A stretch of DNA of 64,000 nucleotides from Prochlorococcus marinus str. MIT 9312 (GTDB lineage Bacteria > Cyanobacteriota > Cyanobacteriia > PCC-6307 > Cyanobiaceae), in contig NC_007577.1 in NCBI RefSeq assembly GCF_000012645.1, positions 868,001 through 932,000 of the forward strand, in the 5' to 3' direction. The first letter of the stretch is position 1. Each line of letters starts with the position of its first letter. Positions 35,601-46,985 of the stretch are shown in pieces. The position numbers and the translations under genes are program-made. The notes under the pieces are model-generated. The model ran no database searches, was not told the origin of the DNA, and saw only the letters and a program-made list of their open reading frames with translations.

Positions 35601-36613
35601 CTCTGGCACAAATCTTATGGTTTGTTGGAGTAAAACCAAAACCAGATTCTGTTGGGAGAATCAACAAATTAGAATTAATTCCTTTAGAGGAACTAGGTAG
35701 GCCAAGAATAGACGTTGTAGTTAACTGTTCTGGAGTATTTAGAGATCTATTTATCAATCAAATGGCATTAATAGATCAGGCAGTCAAATTAGCCGCTGAG
35801 GCTGATGAGCCTTTGGAATCAAATTTTGTAAGAAAACATTCATTAGAACAAGCAGAAAAAGAAGGCACCTCTATCAGAGAGGCTTCTGCAAGAGTATTCT
35901 CTAATGCAAGTGGTAGCTATAGTTCAAATGTTAATTTAGCTGTAGAAAATTCAACTTGGGAAGAAGAGAATGAACTACAAGAAATGTATTTATCACGTAA
36001 AACATATGCTTTTAATGCTGATAATCCAGGTGAAATGAATCAAAAGAGAGAGGTTTTTGAATCTGTAATGAAAACAGCAGATGTTACATTTCAAAACCTT
36101 GATTCCTCAGAGATTTCCCTAACAGATGTAAGTCATTATTTTGATTCAGATCCAACTAAATTAATAAAAACATTAAGAGATGATGGAAAAGAACCAAGTA
36201 GTTACATAGCAGACACTACCACTTCTAATGCTCAAGTTAGAACACTTGGAGAGACTATCAGATTAGACTCAAGAACAAAACTTTTAAATCCTAAGTGGTA
36301 TGAGGGTATGCTCAAATCTGGTTATGAAGGAGTCAGAGAGCTTTCTAATAGACTAAATTATACTCTTGGTTGGAGTGCGACAAGTGGTCAAGTAGATAAT
36401 TTTGTATATGAAGAAACAAATGAAACATTTATAAATGACGAAGAGATGAGGAAAAGATTAATGGATCTAAATCCTAATAGTTTTAGAAGAATAGTAGGGA
36501 CTTTGCTAGAAGTCAATGGTAGAGGATATTGGGAAACTTCTGACGAAAATATAGAACAGTTGAAAGAACTATATCAAGAGGTAGAGGATAAAATCGAAGG
36601 TGTTAAAGAATAA
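32603..36613 (+). CDS. chlH: Magnesium chelatase subunit H
   Basis: A 1336-residue porphyrin-binding subunit that, with ChlI and ChlD, inserts Mg2+ into protoporphyrin IX, the first committed step of chlorophyll synthesis. The cobaltochelatase/CobN-type core [19 protein letters not shown] (about residue 615) is intact, and the full length and the ending are normal. It is the first strong ATG after the divergent dapB promoter region. Confidence 0.97.
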   Translation: MFTQVRSAKRRVSPVEDNKHKVVIKAVYVVLEPQYQNSLTEAAKSINEMNGPIGIDLSGYLIEELRNENNFTDFKADISNADIFVASLIFIEDLAQKVVDAVSPYKDKLKASIVFPSMPEVMRLNKLGSFSMAQLGQSKSIIGDLIKKKKESDGASFQDSMLKLLNTLPSILKYLPVEKAQDARTFILSFQYWLGGTTENLKNFLLMISEKYAVSEDIKDQIEEFKIQDPETFPDLGIWHPLAPCMFESLKEYQIWENNRKDINPKDDNTPTIGLVLQRSHIVTGDDAHYVAVIQELEYRGARVLPIFCGGLDFSKPVNEFYYDSINKDTPIIDGVVSLTGFALVGGPARQDHPKAIEALKKLNRPYMVALPLVFQTTQEWEDSDLGLHPVQVALQIAIPELDGAIEPIILSGRDDATGKAHTLQDRVDVIAGRAIKWSTLRVKQRKDKKLAITVFSFPPDKGNVGTAAYLNVFGSIYRVLREMKSKGYQIEGLPSNSKELMEKVINNPEAMDGSPELNIAHKMSVSEYEEFTPYSQRLEENWGKPPGNLNSDGQNLLIYGKHFGNVFIGVQPTFGYEGDPMRLLYSRSASPHHGFAAYYTYVEKIWGADAVLHFGTHGSLEFMPGKQMGMSETCYPDSLIGSLPNLYYYAANNPSEATIAKRRGYASTISYLTPPAENAGLYKGLKELSELVGSYQQLRENSRGIQIVNAIVETSKQCNLDKDVDLPAKNIEELSLDERDLFVGNIYKQLMEIESRLLPCGLHTIGEAPTAEEAVATLVNIASLEREQEGLRSLPGLLAESLDLTIDQIYDGNNKGELKFVELNEKIIKTARESIFAMVKSLKIVDGRVYLEKSLLSKLFDFLKVFGINLPTPWLRVCRFNGFNEINQKELNKLFDYLLFCLEQVCADKEMDSLIKALDGNYVLPGPGGDPIRNPGVLPSGKNIHALDPQSIPTTAAVAAAKSVVDKLIERQKEEQGNWPETIACVLWGTDNIKTYGESLAQILWFVGVKPKPDSVGRINKLELIPLEELGRPRIDVVVNCSGVFRDLFINQMALIDQAVKLAAEADEPLESNFVRKHSLEQAEKEGTSIREASARVFSNASGSYSSNVNLAVENSTWEEENELQEMYLSRKTYAFNADNPGEMNQKREVFESVMKTADVTFQNLDSSEISLTDVSHYFDSDPTKLIKTLRDDGKEPSSYIADTTTSNAQVRTLGETIRLDSRTKLLNPKWYEGMLKSGYEGVRELSNRLNYTLGWSATSGQVDNFVYEETNETFINDEEMRKRLMDLNPNSFRRIVGTLLEVNGRGYWETSDENIEQLKELYQEVEDKIEGVKE

Positions 36614-36621
36614 TAATCTTA

Positions 36622-37476
36622 TTATTTTCTATAAATCCTATCAGCAACTTTTAGAATTTGATAATTCATTTTTACATTGTGAACTCTCACAATATCAATA
36701 TTAAAGTGGGAACAAACACAACTTATTGCAAGGGTTCCAATATCCCTTTCTTTGGGATTTTTCTCATCCAAAATTTCTCCTAAAAATCTTTTTCTTGATG
36801 CACCAATTAATATTGGTAAATTTAAGTTTTTAAATACATCTAAGTTTTTTAGAATTTTCAAATTTTGATTAATATCCTTTGAAAAACCAATTCCGGGATC
36901 CACAATTATATTGCTTTTAGATATATTTCTTTCTAAAGCAATTGTTATTAAACTATCAAGAGAAGTTTTAACTTCACTCAATAAATTACTGTATTTGGAA
37001 AGTTTATTCATATTTTGACTATTTCCTCGACTATGGGTAATAACAAATGGGCATTTGAATTTTGAAACTACATCCAGAATTTTTCTATCTCTTCTTCCTC
37101 CAGTGACATCATTTATCCAATTAGCACCATTTAAAAGAGTTTCGTAAGCTACCTCAGAATTAAATGTATCAATAGAAATCAAAACATCTGGATATTCAGA
37201 TTTTATTAATTTAAGATATGGGATCAATCTTTTTATTTCTATACTAGATCCAACTTCTTCAGCCCCAGGTCTCGTACTCTGGGCACCAAGATCAATAACA
37301 TCCACACCATTACACACAAAATGATTGACTTGATCTAAAACTTTATTTATAGAATTTAAATCTCCACCATCACTAAATGAATCAGGAGTTAAATTAATAA
37401 CTCCCATAATTGAAGTTTTTTGTCTCCAGCCTTTTGGCCATGGATTTTGCTTATTGATAATTTGCAATTCTGGCAA
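36622..37476 (-). CDS. folP: Dihydropteroate synthase
   Basis: A 284-residue folate enzyme joining p-aminobenzoate to hydroxymethyl-dihydropterin. Signatures: [15 protein letters not shown] near residue 25, [20 protein letters not shown] and [10 protein letters not shown] near residue 225. The start overlaps the end of tpiA by 26 bases. This is unusually long, so a later start is possible, but the first motif begins only at about residue 24. Confidence 0.94.
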   Translation of the reverse strand: MPELQIINKQNPWPKGWRQKTSIMGVINLTPDSFSDGGDLNSINKVLDQVNHFVCNGVDVIDLGAQSTRPGAEEVGSSIEIKRLIPYLKLIKSEYPDVLISIDTFNSEVAYETLLNGANWINDVTGGRRDRKILDVVSKFKCPFVITHSRGNSQNMNKLSKYSNLLSEVKTSLDSLITIALERNISKSNIIVDPGIGFSKDINQNLKILKNLDVFKNLNLPILIGASRKRFLGEILDEKNPKERDIGTLAISCVCSHFNIDIVRVHNVKMNYQILKVADRIYRK

Positions 37477-38176
37477 AACTATTTGGATCTAATGAAGCCC
37501 CTCCAACTAAGACTCCATCTATATCACTCATCGACATTATTTCGTCAATATTATTAGGTTTAACTGATCCTCCATATTGAATAATCACATCATCGAAACC
37601 TATTAATTTTCGAATCAAAGAACATATATTATTAGCGTCTTTAGCCTCACATGTTTTACCTGTCCCAATAGCCCAAATTGGTTCATAGGCAACAATTAAA
37701 TTTGATGGATCTGTATTTTCTAGCCCTTGTTCTACCTGTCTAGTGATAACTCTATCAGCCTCTCCTCTCTCTCTTTGTTCTAGTGTTTCTCCAACACAAA
37801 CTATGGGAGTAAGTCCACTACATTGAGCAAAAACTGCTCTTTTATTAATTTGTTCATCACTTTCACTAAAATATTTTCTTGGTTCACTGTGACCAACTAT
37901 TGCATATGAGACTCCATGTTCAATCAGCATTTTTGGAGATATTTCCGCAGTAAATGCTCCTTCATCTTCCCAATGAATATTTTGACTAGAAATATCTAAA
38001 TAATCAAAATCAGAATGCTTAGAAAAGGTTGAAATAGCTGTAAAAGGTGGCGCAATAACAACTTTACGATCATCTCTGATGTTTTTTATTAAAGGTATAA
38101 ACTCTTCTAAATAAGACTTCGCTTCAGCACAAGTCATATGCATTTTCCAATTACCAGCAATAACAGATTTTCTCAA
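37451..38176 (-). CDS. tpiA: Triosephosphate isomerase
   Basis: A 241-residue TIM barrel enzyme of glycolysis and the Calvin cycle. Catalytic residues are all in place: Lys in GNWKMHM, His in [10 protein letters not shown], Glu in [14 protein letters not shown], and the phosphate-binding GGSVKPNN and GVLVGGASL. It lies upstream of folP on the same strand. Confidence 0.96.
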   Translation of the reverse strand: MRKSVIAGNWKMHMTCAEAKSYLEEFIPLIKNIRDDRKVVIAPPFTAISTFSKHSDFDYLDISSQNIHWEDEGAFTAEISPKMLIEHGVSYAIVGHSEPRKYFSESDEQINKRAVFAQCSGLTPIVCVGETLEQRERGEADRVITRQVEQGLENTDPSNLIVAYEPIWAIGTGKTCEAKDANNICSLIRKLIGFDDVIIQYGGSVKPNNIDEIMSMSDIDGVLVGGASLDPNSFARIANYQ

Positions 38177-38228
38177 AATACTATCTCCAAGAAAATTATA
38201 TTAATATAAATTGAGTTGAATAAGCCAA

Positions 38229-38405
38229 CTATTCAAAAATTAATTCATTTTTTAGAAATATAACTTTATCTCCCTTATTTAATTTTCTTCCTCTCCTAGT
38301 TTCTATTACACCATTAACTTTTACAGAGCCAGATTTAATAAAAGTTTTTGCCTCTCCTCCAGAGGAGACCAAATTTTTCCATTTTAAGAATTGATCTAAT
38401 TTCAT
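38229..38405 (-). CDS. S4-domain RNA-binding protein
   Basis: ATG at 38405 to TAG at 38229, 58 residues: essentially a lone S4 domain, MKLDQFLKWKNLVSSGGEAK, then KVNGVIETRRGRKLNKGDKV. Stand-alone S4 proteins of this type (YaaA/RlbA-like) bind rRNA or act in ribosome assembly. It is divergent from the ABC exporter. Confidence 0.85.
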   Translation of the reverse strand: MKLDQFLKWKNLVSSGGEAKTFIKSGSVKVNGVIETRRGRKLNKGDKVIFLKNELIFE

Positions 38406-38463
38406 TGTTTTTTATGCCCCAAGATATTGATAAAGTAGGATAAATAATAAAATATATAATATC

Positions 38464-40170
38464 TTGAGACTAATACCACCAGTCAGACCATATTTAGATA
38501 GGTTCATAAAGGGTTTTATATGCATGCTTATATATGTAGCTTGTTGGCCTTTGTTAGCTTATTTAGCTGGAAACTTAATCCCAGCAATTGGATCAGGTGA
38601 TCTATCAAAAGTTTCTAGCATAATAATTAAGTCTTTATTAGTATTTTTAATTCAAAAAACTGCTCAATTTGGACAGGATGTATTCATAGCAAAACCATCA
38701 TTAGAAATTAGTGAAGTAATGAGGGGAAATTTATTTAGCAAAATTCAAAAAATAGATATGACTTCTGTCCAGAAGATTTCAGCCGGAGATATCACATACA
38801 GACTTACAGAGGATGCTGATAGAGTAAGCGAAGTTATTTATAAAACAGCTCAGGATACTATTCCATGTACCTTACAATTATTAGCTGTAATAATATATAT
38901 GTTTTATTTAGATTGGTCACTCACATTATCAACGTTTTTTTTAGCACCATTGATTATTCTTTCAGTTAATAGTTTTGGAAGAAGAGTTTTATTCGCATCT
39001 GAGAAAAGTCAAGAATCAACCAGTAATTTAGCAGAATTAATAGGTGAATCTATAAATGGAATGTCGACGATAAGAGCTTTTGCTGCAGAAAATTGGATTG
39101 AGAATAGATTTTATAAAAGATTAATTGCAAATAAAAAAGCAAAATATAAAACATTAAAATTACTAGCATTTCAGCATCCAGTTGTAGGCTTCATAGAGGC
39201 ATTTGGAATATTAGCAATATTAGGTTTAGGCGCCGCAAGAATTAATTTAGGCCTTCTAACTAGTGAAGAATTTAGTAGTTTTTTTGCTGCAATATTGATG
39301 CTTATTGATCCAATAAGCCATGTAAGTACAAATTTTAATGATTTTAAACAGGCAGAAGCATCAATAAAAAGGTTGAATAATATAAATCTAGAACCTATTG
39401 AAGATAGTAAGAAAAATTTCAAAAAGTTATATAATATTGAGGGCAATATACGTTTCAAGACTGTTAATTTTGAATACAATAAAGATAATCAAGTTCTTAA
39501 AAATATAAATTTAGAAATTAAAAAAGGTGAAGTTACAGCTTTCGTTGGAGCTTCAGGGGCTGGTAAAAGTACAATGATGGCATTGATATTGAAATTTATA
39601 ACTCCAAATAATGGAGACATTTTTATTGATGATAAGAATCTAAAATTATTGAATACAAAAGATATAAGAAAAAATATTGCACTAGTACAACAACAACCTT
39701 TTTTATTTTCAGGGAAAATTATTGATGTAATAAGAATGGGCAGGAGTTATACCGAAGAAGAAGTAATTGAATCAACAAAAAAAGCTAATGCTCACCACTT
39801 TATTGAAAATCTTCCTCATCAATATGAAACTAAGATAACTGAAAGAGGATCAAATTTCTCAGGTGGTCAGATCCAGAGGATAGCAATTGCTAGAGCAATA
39901 CTAGGAAACCCATCTATTCTTCTTTTAGATGAGGCTACAAGCGCATTAGATGCAGAATCTGAGTCAGAAGTTCAAGAAGGGCTTAATAGAGCAATGAAAG
40001 ATAGAACAGTTATTGTAATTGCTCATAGATTAGCCACTACACAAGGGGCAGATAAAATAGTTGTCTTCGATAAGGGCGAAATTGTTGAGGTTGGGAAACA
40101 TATTGATTTACTAAATAAAAAAGGGATTTATAAAGAATTATGTGAAAAACAATTGATTAAAAAGTTATGA
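38464..40170 (+). CDS. ABC exporter, fused permease-ATPase (MsbA-like)
   Basis: A 568-residue half transporter: six membrane spans (1-300) followed by a nucleotide-binding domain with Walker A GASGAGKST, signature FSGGQIQRIAIARA, Walker B ILLLDEATSALD and the H-loop IAHRLAT. The domain order is that of lipid/drug exporters that work as homodimers. The start is TTG. The substrate cannot be told from sequence; lipid A flipping is one possibility. Confidence 0.88.
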   Translation: MRLIPPVRPYLDRFIKGFICMLIYVACWPLLAYLAGNLIPAIGSGDLSKVSSIIIKSLLVFLIQKTAQFGQDVFIAKPSLEISEVMRGNLFSKIQKIDMTSVQKISAGDITYRLTEDADRVSEVIYKTAQDTIPCTLQLLAVIIYMFYLDWSLTLSTFFLAPLIILSVNSFGRRVLFASEKSQESTSNLAELIGESINGMSTIRAFAAENWIENRFYKRLIANKKAKYKTLKLLAFQHPVVGFIEAFGILAILGLGAARINLGLLTSEEFSSFFAAILMLIDPISHVSTNFNDFKQAEASIKRLNNINLEPIEDSKKNFKKLYNIEGNIRFKTVNFEYNKDNQVLKNINLEIKKGEVTAFVGASGAGKSTMMALILKFITPNNGDIFIDDKNLKLLNTKDIRKNIALVQQQPFLFSGKIIDVIRMGRSYTEEEVIESTKKANAHHFIENLPHQYETKITERGSNFSGGQIQRIAIARAILGNPSILLLDEATSALDAESESEVQEGLNRAMKDRTVIVIAHRLATTQGADKIVVFDKGEIVEVGKHIDLLNKKGIYKELCEKQLIKKL

Positions 40171-40201
40171 TCCTATTTTATTTATTAATAAAGTTAAATC
40201 C

Positions 40202-40420
40202 ATGAGTGAAAATACAAATGATTCTGCCAACCCAGTTTTAACCTTTGAAGGTAAGAAGTATTTGATAAATGATCTTTCTAATGACATAAAAGAATCTATA
40301 AAAGGATTACAAATAGCAGAAACACAACTTAAAATGCATGAAGATACTTTGAAATTACTTTCAATTAGTCGAAACTCCTTGGTGAATCAATTAAGAGAAA
40401 AACTAAAAGACTTAGAGTAA
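40202..40420 (+). CDS. DUF6447-like small protein
   Basis: 72 residues with a short beta segment LTFEGKKYLINDLS followed by a long helix (IKESIKGLQIAETQLKMHED) likely to form a coiled coil. The pattern fits the DUF6447 family of unknown function. It starts 31 bases after the ABC exporter, probably in the same transcript, and is convergent with carB. Confidence 0.6.
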   Translation: MSENTNDSANPVLTFEGKKYLINDLSNDIKESIKGLQIAETQLKMHEDTLKLLSISRNSLVNQLREKLKDLE

Positions 40421-40424
40421 AGTT

Positions 40425-43400
40425 TTAATCTTCATGTATTTCTTGTAGAGAGTAAGTATTGATTTTATTACTTTGCAAGGCTTTGATTGCTTTAATGGCT
40501 GCCTTCGCTCCAGGGATGGTTGTAAAAGTAGGAATATTATATTCTAAAGCAGCACGCCTTAAATATGCGTCGTCATGAAGAGCCTGTGATCCTATTGGAG
40601 TATTAATTATTAATTGAACAAGTCCAGAACGAATTAGGTCCTCTATATTTGGTCTTCCTTCATGGACTTTTAGCACTTTTTCAACATTAATGCCTAAATC
40701 TACCAAGTATGCAGCTGTACCTTTTGTTGCAATCAATTTAAATCCTAAAATCAACAATTCTCTGGCAATTTCTTCAAGATTTTTTTTATCTAAATCATTA
40801 GTAGACAAAAAAGCAACTCCTTCAGAAGGAACACCATTTCCTGCTGCCAATTCCGACTTAGCATAAGCAATTCCGAAATCCTTAGCTAAACCCATTACTT
40901 CCCCAGTAGATCGCATTTCAGGACCTAGAAGTGTATCAGATCCAGGAAATCTTTTAAAAGGTAAAACAGCTTCTTTTACTGCCTGAAATTTTGGAGAAAA
41001 TTCTTTAGTAAAATTAATATCTTCTAATGTTAAACCTTGCATTAACTGGGTCGCTAATTTTGCAACTGGTTTACCTATGGCCTTGGAAACGAATGGAACT
41101 GTTCTGGAAGCTCTCGGATTAGCCTCAAGAATAAATAATTTGTTTTCTTTATTATTTAAATTTGTCACTGCAAATTGTAAATTAATCAAACCAACAACAT
41201 TTAGTTTTTGTGCAATTAATTTAGTCCAAGTCTTTACATTATCTATAGTTGATTCCGAAAGAGAAATTGATGGTAAACAACAAGCTGAATCTCCCGAATG
41301 AATTCCTGCAGGTTCAACATGTTCCATCAAACCAGCAATTACAACTGAACCTTCTGAATCACATAAAGCATCAACGTCTATCTCAATAGCATTATTCAAA
41401 TATTGATCGAGAAGGATTGGATGATCAGGTGATACCTTAACTGCTTCAGAAATGTATCTAGATAATTCATTCTCATCTTTAACAATTTCCATTGCCCTGC
41501 CTCCTAAAACATAAGAAGGCCTTACGACCAAAGGAAATCCAATATTTTTGGCTACCTTTTGTGCTTCATCTTGATTACGAGCTATGCCGTTTAAAGGTTG
41601 CCTAATACTTAATTCTTCAAGTATATTTGTAAATTCTTCTCTATCTTCTGCTATGTCGATAGATATTGGAGACGTTCCAAGAATTTTTGTACCAGTTTTT
41701 AAACCCTCATCAGTTTTAAGCCATTCAAATAAAGGTAATGATAATTTCAATGGAGTTTGACCTCCAAATTGAACTATCAAACCATAAGGATTTTCAGCTT
41801 CTATTATGTTGAGAACATCCTCCAAAGTTACAGGCTCAAAATATAAAATATCGCTAGTATCATAATCTGTTGATACAGTTTCTGGGTTACTATTAACCAT
41901 TATTGTTTTGTAACCACTTGTTGAAGCTTGATATGAAGCATGACAACAACAGTAATCGAATTCTATTCCTTGACCAATTCTGTTTGGACCTCCTCCAAGA
42001 ATCATAATTTTCTTTGACTTATTATTATCTGAAATCTCGCTATCAAAAATTTCAGAATTTAAATTAATAAAGGATTCTTCGTAAGTTGAATAATGATAGG
42101 GAGTCGAAGATGAGAACTCTGCTGAACAAGTATCGACTGTTTTATAAATAGGTATAATATTTAGATCTTTTCTATATTTTCTCACTTCAAAAAAGTCAGA
42201 CTTAGTTAACTTTGCTATCTGTTGATCTGAAAAGCCTAATTGTTTAGCATTTAGCATCAAATCTCTATCTAGATCAATAAGTCCTTTTTCTTTCAAAAAT
42301 TCATTTTCAAAATTAAATATATTACGTAATTTCTCAATAAACCAAGAATCTAAATTAGTAACTTCTTGAATATAAGAATTGGTTTTGCCTATCTGCATAG
42401 CTTTTTTAACTATGAGAATTCTTTCAGACGTAGGTGTTCTTAAACTATTATTTATGTGATTCTCGTTCTTAAATTCATCTAGTGAATCACATTCCCATCC
42501 AAAAATACCTACTTCTAAGGACCTTAATGCTTTCTGAAAAGATTCTTCAAAAGAACGCCCGATTGCCATTGACTCACCTACGGATTTCATTGAAGTGGTT
42601 AAGGTATTTGAAGAGCCTTTAAACTTTTCAAATGCAAATCTAGGGATTTTAGTAACTACATAATCAATTGATGGTTCAAAACATGCAGGTGTTTTTTTTG
42701 TAATGTCGTTAATAATCTCATCAAGTGTATAGCCAACCGATAATAAAGCCGCAATTTTGGCTATGGGAAATCCAGTTGCTTTACTTGCCAATGCAGAGGA
42801 TCTACTCACACGAGGATTCATTTCTATTACAATTACTTCTCCATTAGATGGATTTATTGCAAATTGAATATTACTCCCTCCAGTTTCAACTCCTACCTCT
42901 CTAATAATTTTTAATGACATGTCCCTCAATCTCTGGTACTCCTTATCTGTTAAAGTCTGTGCGGGAGCTACAGTAATGGAATCTCCAGTGTGGACACCCA
43001 TTGGGTCTAAATTCTCAATACTGCAAACTATTACTACGTTATCTGCTGTATCTCTCATTACTTCTAATTCAAACTCCTTCCATCCAATAAGTGATTTTTC
43101 AATTAATATTTGATCCCTTGGACTTTCCTCTAATCCAGTTGTACACAATTCAATAAATTCTTCAAGATTAAAAGCAATTCCACCTCCTACACCACCCAAA
43201 GTAAATGCCGGCCTTATTATAAGAGGATAGGAATTAATTTTTTTTTGTACTTCTTTAGCTTCAGCCAGGTTAGAAGCTATACCAGATGGGCAAACATTTA
43301 CATTTATCTTTTCCATCGACTCTTTAAACAATTTTCTATCTTCAGCTTTATTAATAGCTTTTAAATCAGCACCAATTAATTCAACATTATTTTTTTTTAA

Positions 43401-43721
43401 AAAATCTGACTCTGATAATTTAACCGCTAGATTCAAAGCAGTTTGACCTCCCATAGTGGGAAGAATAGCATCAGGTTTTTCTCTTAAAATTATCTGTGAA
43501 ATGATTTCAGGAGTCAATGGTTCAATATATGTTTTACTTGCAACCTCAGGATCAGTCATAATCGATGCCGGATTTGAATTTATCAATATAATTTCATAAC
43601 CAGCTTTTCTTAAAGCTTTGCAAGCTTGAGTGCCAGAGTAATCAAATTCGCATGCTTGTCCTATAACAATCGGACCTGAACCTAAAATAAGAATTTTTTT
43701 AAGATCACCTCTTTGAGGCAT
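40425..43721 (-). CDS. carB: Carbamoyl-phosphate synthase large subunit
   Basis: A 1098-residue synthetase that makes carbamoyl phosphate for arginine and pyrimidines, with CarA supplying ammonia. Two ATP-grasp halves are visible, each starting with a GSGPxxIGQ / [15 protein letters not shown] motif (near residues 13 and 560). The C-terminal MGS-like regulatory domain (about 950-1090) is present. Full length. Confidence 0.97.
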   Translation of the reverse strand: MPQRGDLKKILILGSGPIVIGQACEFDYSGTQACKALRKAGYEIILINSNPASIMTDPEVASKTYIEPLTPEIISQIILREKPDAILPTMGGQTALNLAVKLSESDFLKKNNVELIGADLKAINKAEDRKLFKESMEKINVNVCPSGIASNLAEAKEVQKKINSYPLIIRPAFTLGGVGGGIAFNLEEFIELCTTGLEESPRDQILIEKSLIGWKEFELEVMRDTADNVVIVCSIENLDPMGVHTGDSITVAPAQTLTDKEYQRLRDMSLKIIREVGVETGGSNIQFAINPSNGEVIVIEMNPRVSRSSALASKATGFPIAKIAALLSVGYTLDEIINDITKKTPACFEPSIDYVVTKIPRFAFEKFKGSSNTLTTSMKSVGESMAIGRSFEESFQKALRSLEVGIFGWECDSLDEFKNENHINNSLRTPTSERILIVKKAMQIGKTNSYIQEVTNLDSWFIEKLRNIFNFENEFLKEKGLIDLDRDLMLNAKQLGFSDQQIAKLTKSDFFEVRKYRKDLNIIPIYKTVDTCSAEFSSSTPYHYSTYEESFINLNSEIFDSEISDNNKSKKIMILGGGPNRIGQGIEFDYCCCHASYQASTSGYKTIMVNSNPETVSTDYDTSDILYFEPVTLEDVLNIIEAENPYGLIVQFGGQTPLKLSLPLFEWLKTDEGLKTGTKILGTSPISIDIAEDREEFTNILEELSIRQPLNGIARNQDEAQKVAKNIGFPLVVRPSYVLGGRAMEIVKDENELSRYISEAVKVSPDHPILLDQYLNNAIEIDVDALCDSEGSVVIAGLMEHVEPAGIHSGDSACCLPSISLSESTIDNVKTWTKLIAQKLNVVGLINLQFAVTNLNNKENKLFILEANPRASRTVPFVSKAIGKPVAKLATQLMQGLTLEDINFTKEFSPKFQAVKEAVLPFKRFPGSDTLLGPEMRSTGEVMGLAKDFGIAYAKSELAAGNGVPSEGVAFLSTNDLDKKNLEEIARELLILGFKLIATKGTAAYLVDLGINVEKVLKVHEGRPNIEDLIRSGLVQLIINTPIGSQALHDDAYLRRAALEYNIPTFTTIPGAKAAIKAIKALQSNKINTYSLQEIHED

Positions 43722-43829
43722 AATTTAAAACCTTCATTTATTTCATGCTACTTATAAATCATCAGATTTTAATGAAGTTACTTGAAAAGCAACATTTGTT
43801 TCTATAGTATTGAAAGAAAATAATTTTTT

Positions 43830-44468
43830 ATGAGCGAACTTCAGCGACTTAAAAGTTTGTTACCTCCAGAGAATGAAAATTGGGTATTTGTTGAAGCTGC
43901 TGCAGCTATAGATCCACCTTTAATAACGCTTGAGGAAATTGGTCGTGACGAAGTAGAAATCCAAATTGATTTAGATGAATGGGATAACTTTGCAATTGAC
44001 CACAGAAATCTATTATTTTGGCACGAAGTAGGCAAGATCCAAAATGACACAATTCCCAGAGATGGTTGGGAAATGGCAGCTCTTGCTATTGGGCTTGGAG
44101 GAGCGATAGGGGAGTTGTGGGTACAAGATGGGCTACTTTTATTACTTGCTCTTGGTTTATCAAGTTTTGCAGGTTATAGATTATATATAAAAAATAATTC
44201 TGAAAAAAAACTTCAAGATGCTATATTTGCAGATGAAAAAGCTATAGATCTTGCTTGTAGATTTGGATATAGCATACCAAATGCGTATAAAAGTCTCGGA
44301 GGAGCATTAAAGGAGTTAATAGATAAAACGCGAAAAAAGAAAAAAAGAAGTTTCTTTGAGGATAGATTAGATGCTCTAAGAAAAAGTGCTGAAAAAGCTA
44401 GATCAGAATTGTCTCAGCAAGAAGGTTCAGAAAAATCTGTCTCAAGCGAAAATGTATATGGACAATAA
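43830..44468 (+). CDS. DUF3318 protein
   Basis: A 212-residue protein with an acidic N-terminal domain (residues 1-80, including DLDEWDNFAIDHRNLLFWHEV), two membrane spans (about 85-120) and a basic, coiled-coil-prone C-terminus. The pattern fits the cyanobacterial DUF3318 family, function unknown. Its end overlaps rsfS. Confidence 0.75.
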   Translation: MSELQRLKSLLPPENENWVFVEAAAAIDPPLITLEEIGRDEVEIQIDLDEWDNFAIDHRNLLFWHEVGKIQNDTIPRDGWEMAALAIGLGGAIGELWVQDGLLLLLALGLSSFAGYRLYIKNNSEKKLQDAIFADEKAIDLACRFGYSIPNAYKSLGGALKELIDKTRKKKKRSFFEDRLDALRKSAEKARSELSQQEGSEKSVSSENVYGQ

Positions 44469-44802
44469 AAGTTTGGTTTTAATGGCAGCTAAAGCTTGTG
44501 ATGATAAAAAGGCAAAAGACATAAAACTTATAAAAATTGACAAGGTATCTTTCATAAGTGAATGGATACTGATCGCAGAAGGATTATCTGATGTACAAGT
44601 TAGATCTATCACTAACTCTGTTGAGGGAGAGCTTAGAGATAAGGCTAATATTGAACCAATAAGAAAAGAAGGTTTTAACGAGGCAAAATGGGCCTTACTT
44701 GATTATGGCGATTTGATTGTAAATATTTTTCAACCAGAAATAAGAAAATTTTATGACCTTGAATCATTCTGGAGTAATGGAGATAATCTTACATTTCCAT
44801 AA
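44452..44802 (+). CDS. rsfS: Ribosomal silencing factor RsfS
   Basis: About 116 residues. RsfS (Iojap family) binds L14 and blocks joining of ribosomal subunits when nutrients are low. The family pattern is clear: ALMAAKACDDKKA-like start, then ISEWILIAEGLSDVQVRSI and KWALLDYGDLIVNIFQPEIRKFYDLESFW. I chose the ATG at 44452 (44458 is equally possible); the frame stays open further upstream into DUF3318, but that is not conserved sequence. Confidence 0.9.
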   Translation: MYMDNKSLVLMAAKACDDKKAKDIKLIKIDKVSFISEWILIAEGLSDVQVRSITNSVEGELRDKANIEPIRKEGFNEAKWALLDYGDLIVNIFQPEIRKFYDLESFWSNGDNLTFP

Positions 44803-44812
44803 TTATTATTTT

Positions 44813-45307
44813 ATGAGCCAATCAAAATGTCCTGTTCCTAGAGAGCAACAACCCACAAATGAATACATTGAATTATCAAAATCCAATATTTTTTCATGGC
44901 CAAAAACGAAAAAATCATTAATTCTTGTATTGATTAAATTCTGGTTATTTACTTTTGTTATATTTCTTGTTATTTCTTCTGGAAGTATATATTTCAAGAC
45001 ATCTCTTTTAAAATATATTCTATTAAGTTTTTTTAGTAGTTTATCAATACCACTTTTAATTGCCATCAAGTTATATCTTGGTTGGAATCATGTCTTTAAG
45101 AGATTAACATCAGAAAGAGTTGAGTACGAAGAATCCGGTTGGTATGACGGTAATGTATGGATAAAGCCCTTAGTTTTAAGAGAAAAAGAATCACTAATAG
45201 CCTCAATTGAGGTAAAGCCTATTTTAAAAAATTTAATTCAAATTTTTTCTATTATTTCAGTAATAGCATTATCAGGAATTTTGCTTTTTCAATATAACAA
45301 TTTCTAA
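44813..45307 (+). CDS. CGLD27-like membrane protein (DUF1230)
   Basis: 164 residues from the ATG at 44813, starting MSQSKCPVPREQQPTNEYIE, the CGLD27 signature, with three membrane spans (about 35-55, 63-82 and 142-160) and the ESGWYDGNVWIKP motif. The family is conserved in the green lineage and cyanobacteria; the algal member responds to iron limitation. It is directly followed by the asparaginase gene with no gap. Confidence 0.85.
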   Translation: MSQSKCPVPREQQPTNEYIELSKSNIFSWPKTKKSLILVLIKFWLFTFVIFLVISSGSIYFKTSLLKYILLSFFSSLSIPLLIAIKLYLGWNHVFKRLTSERVEYEESGWYDGNVWIKPLVLREKESLIASIEVKPILKNLIQIFSIISVIALSGILLFQYNNF

Positions 45308-46273
45308 ATGAGTTCAAACTTCAAAAACCTATACACATCGAATAATCCTCCTTTAGAAGCAATTTTAATGAGAGGCTCAAATATTGAGTCAATCCATAAA
45401 ATTCATGCTGTTATTACGGACAAAAAAGGTAGGGTTTTAATGTGCGCAGGAAATCCAGAATATAAAAGTTTTATAAGATCAGCATTAAAACCTTTTCAGG
45501 CAATACCTTTTGTTAGTAGTGGAGCTGCATCAAAAATAAATAATGATTCAAAATCAATTGCATTAGCATGCGGTTCACATAGTGGATCAAAACTTCATTC
45601 AAGGGAAGCCTTCAAAATATTATGGGAATATGACATCGACATTAATAATCTGAAATGTCCAAAATCAAAGATAAGTCCTTTAGAACATAATTGTTCAGGC
45701 AAGCATGCTGCTTTTTTAGCTACATGCAAAAAAATGAATTGGCCATTAGATACCTACTTAAAGGGGAATCATCAACTTCAAATAGAAATATTCAGAATTA
45801 TTTCTGAATTACTTGAAATCCCAATATCTGAAATAAACGCAGAACGTGATGATTGTGGTGCCCCAACTCTTTATTTAAAACTATTAGAAATGTCAAAATT
45901 ATATTCACTTCTGAGCAGTTCCGACAATGCTGAATTAGAACAAATCAGTAGGGCGATGACAACTAACCCAATAATGATAAGCGACAACAATAAATTTGAT
46001 ACAGAAATAATTAAGGCATCCCATGGACAAGTTATAGGTAAAGGTGGTGCAGAGGGAATACAATGCTTATGTAAGGTAAATGAAGGCATAGGACTTGCAT
46101 TAAAAGTAGAAGATGGTTCAAAAAGAGCCAAGCATGCTGTTAGTCTTCATTTACTAAAACAGTTAGAGTGGATATCTGACTTAAGAATTCACGACATAGA
46201 AGAAAAAGTGTTTAATTTTTCTGAAGGAGTACGAATTGAAGTTAAAGGTAAATTAAAATTCCAAGAATCCTAA
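45308..46273 (+). CDS. Asparaginase (Asparaginase_II family, PF06089)
   Basis: 321 residues. Conserved parts: LACGSHSGSKLHSREAF, the HNCSGKHAAFLATC motif (about 120-135), ERDDCGAPTLYLKL and KASHGQVIGKGGAEGIQ. This family is unrelated to classical E. coli-type asparaginases in fold and is widespread in cyanobacteria. It should release ammonia from asparagine. It is probably co-transcribed with the CGLD27 gene. Confidence 0.85.
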   Translation: MSSNFKNLYTSNNPPLEAILMRGSNIESIHKIHAVITDKKGRVLMCAGNPEYKSFIRSALKPFQAIPFVSSGAASKINNDSKSIALACGSHSGSKLHSREAFKILWEYDIDINNLKCPKSKISPLEHNCSGKHAAFLATCKKMNWPLDTYLKGNHQLQIEIFRIISELLEIPISEINAERDDCGAPTLYLKLLEMSKLYSLLSSSDNAELEQISRAMTTNPIMISDNNKFDTEIIKASHGQVIGKGGAEGIQCLCKVNEGIGLALKVEDGSKRAKHAVSLHLLKQLEWISDLRIHDIEEKVFNFSEGVRIEVKGKLKFQES

Positions 46274-46318
46274 AGAAATAGAAAAAATTACTCTTTCAGA
46301 TGTATGCTATATATATGT

Positions 46319-46395
<77 letters not shown>

Positions 46396-46401
46396 AATAG
46401 G

Positions 46402-46424
46402 AGCAGCTTAGCGGCTGCTTTTTT
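46402..46424 (+). terminator. Rho-independent terminator after tRNA-fMet
   Basis: AGCAGC pairs with GCTGCT across a 6-base loop, followed by six T. It is placed 6 bases after the tRNA and ends that transcript. Confidence 0.88.
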
Positions 46425-46510
46425 AATTTATGCAATTATTTTCAGTATTTTTGGAGATATTATAAAACAATAGGATTTACAAAGAACTAAAGAGAGCTTA
46501 TTAGAGGCTA

Positions 46511-46609
46511 TTAGAGTTCCTTTTGCATGGAAAATTTTAAATCAACTCTCACTATTAGACCAATAATGATTAAGAAAATTCCAATGTAAGAGTTGAAAGA
46601 TAGTTCCAA
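46511..46609 (-). CDS. Possible 32-aa membrane peptide
   Basis: TTG at 46609 to TAA at 46511, 32 residues with one membrane span (IGIFLIIIGLIV) flanked by charged residues. It is the only plausible gene in the 344-base gap after the initiator tRNA; the rest of the gap is featureless AT-rich DNA. No ribosome-binding site is evident. Confidence 0.35.
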   Translation of the reverse strand: MELSFNSYIGIFLIIIGLIVRVDLKFSMQKEL

Positions 46610-46768
46610 AATACTTAATTAAATTTCTATCTAAATCTTAGCTCATAAATCTTTTTTATTAAATATTCTAATAAGAAAACAATTTTTTAAAAAATAGGAA
46701 TAATATCTCTTTCTTGTTGAATAAGTAAATTATTAAGGTAAAGTGTCATATAAATTTAGAAAAAATAT

Positions 46769-46915
46769 ATGCAGAATTTGCTTCAGCGGGATCTAGGTTC
46801 AAGCTTGCTATCAATAGCAATTATTTTGGGATTGATAGGTTTATTTTCTGTTTTCTTGAGAATATTTACAATTTCAATAAAAAGAATCCTTGAAGCAGTA
46901 TTTAAAAAATCTTAA
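46769..46915 (+). CDS. 48-aa membrane protein, unknown
   Basis: ATG to TAA, 48 residues: a polar start MQNLLQRDLGSS, one membrane span (about 14-32) and a basic, amphipathic C-terminal helix (TISIKRILEAVFKKS). Located between the initiator tRNA and the DUF2862 gene. Function unknown. Confidence 0.55.
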   Translation: MQNLLQRDLGSSLLSIAIILGLIGLFSVFLRIFTISIKRILEAVFKKS

Positions 46916-46985
46916 TTATTAAAATAAATAAAATATTTATAGTTAGTCACATAGTTCTAATCCCAATAGGTATAATAACCTAAAA

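Noticed and set aside
45871-46131. An 86-residue minus-strand ORF inside the asparaginase gene
   Set aside because: Antisense to conserved asparaginase sequence.
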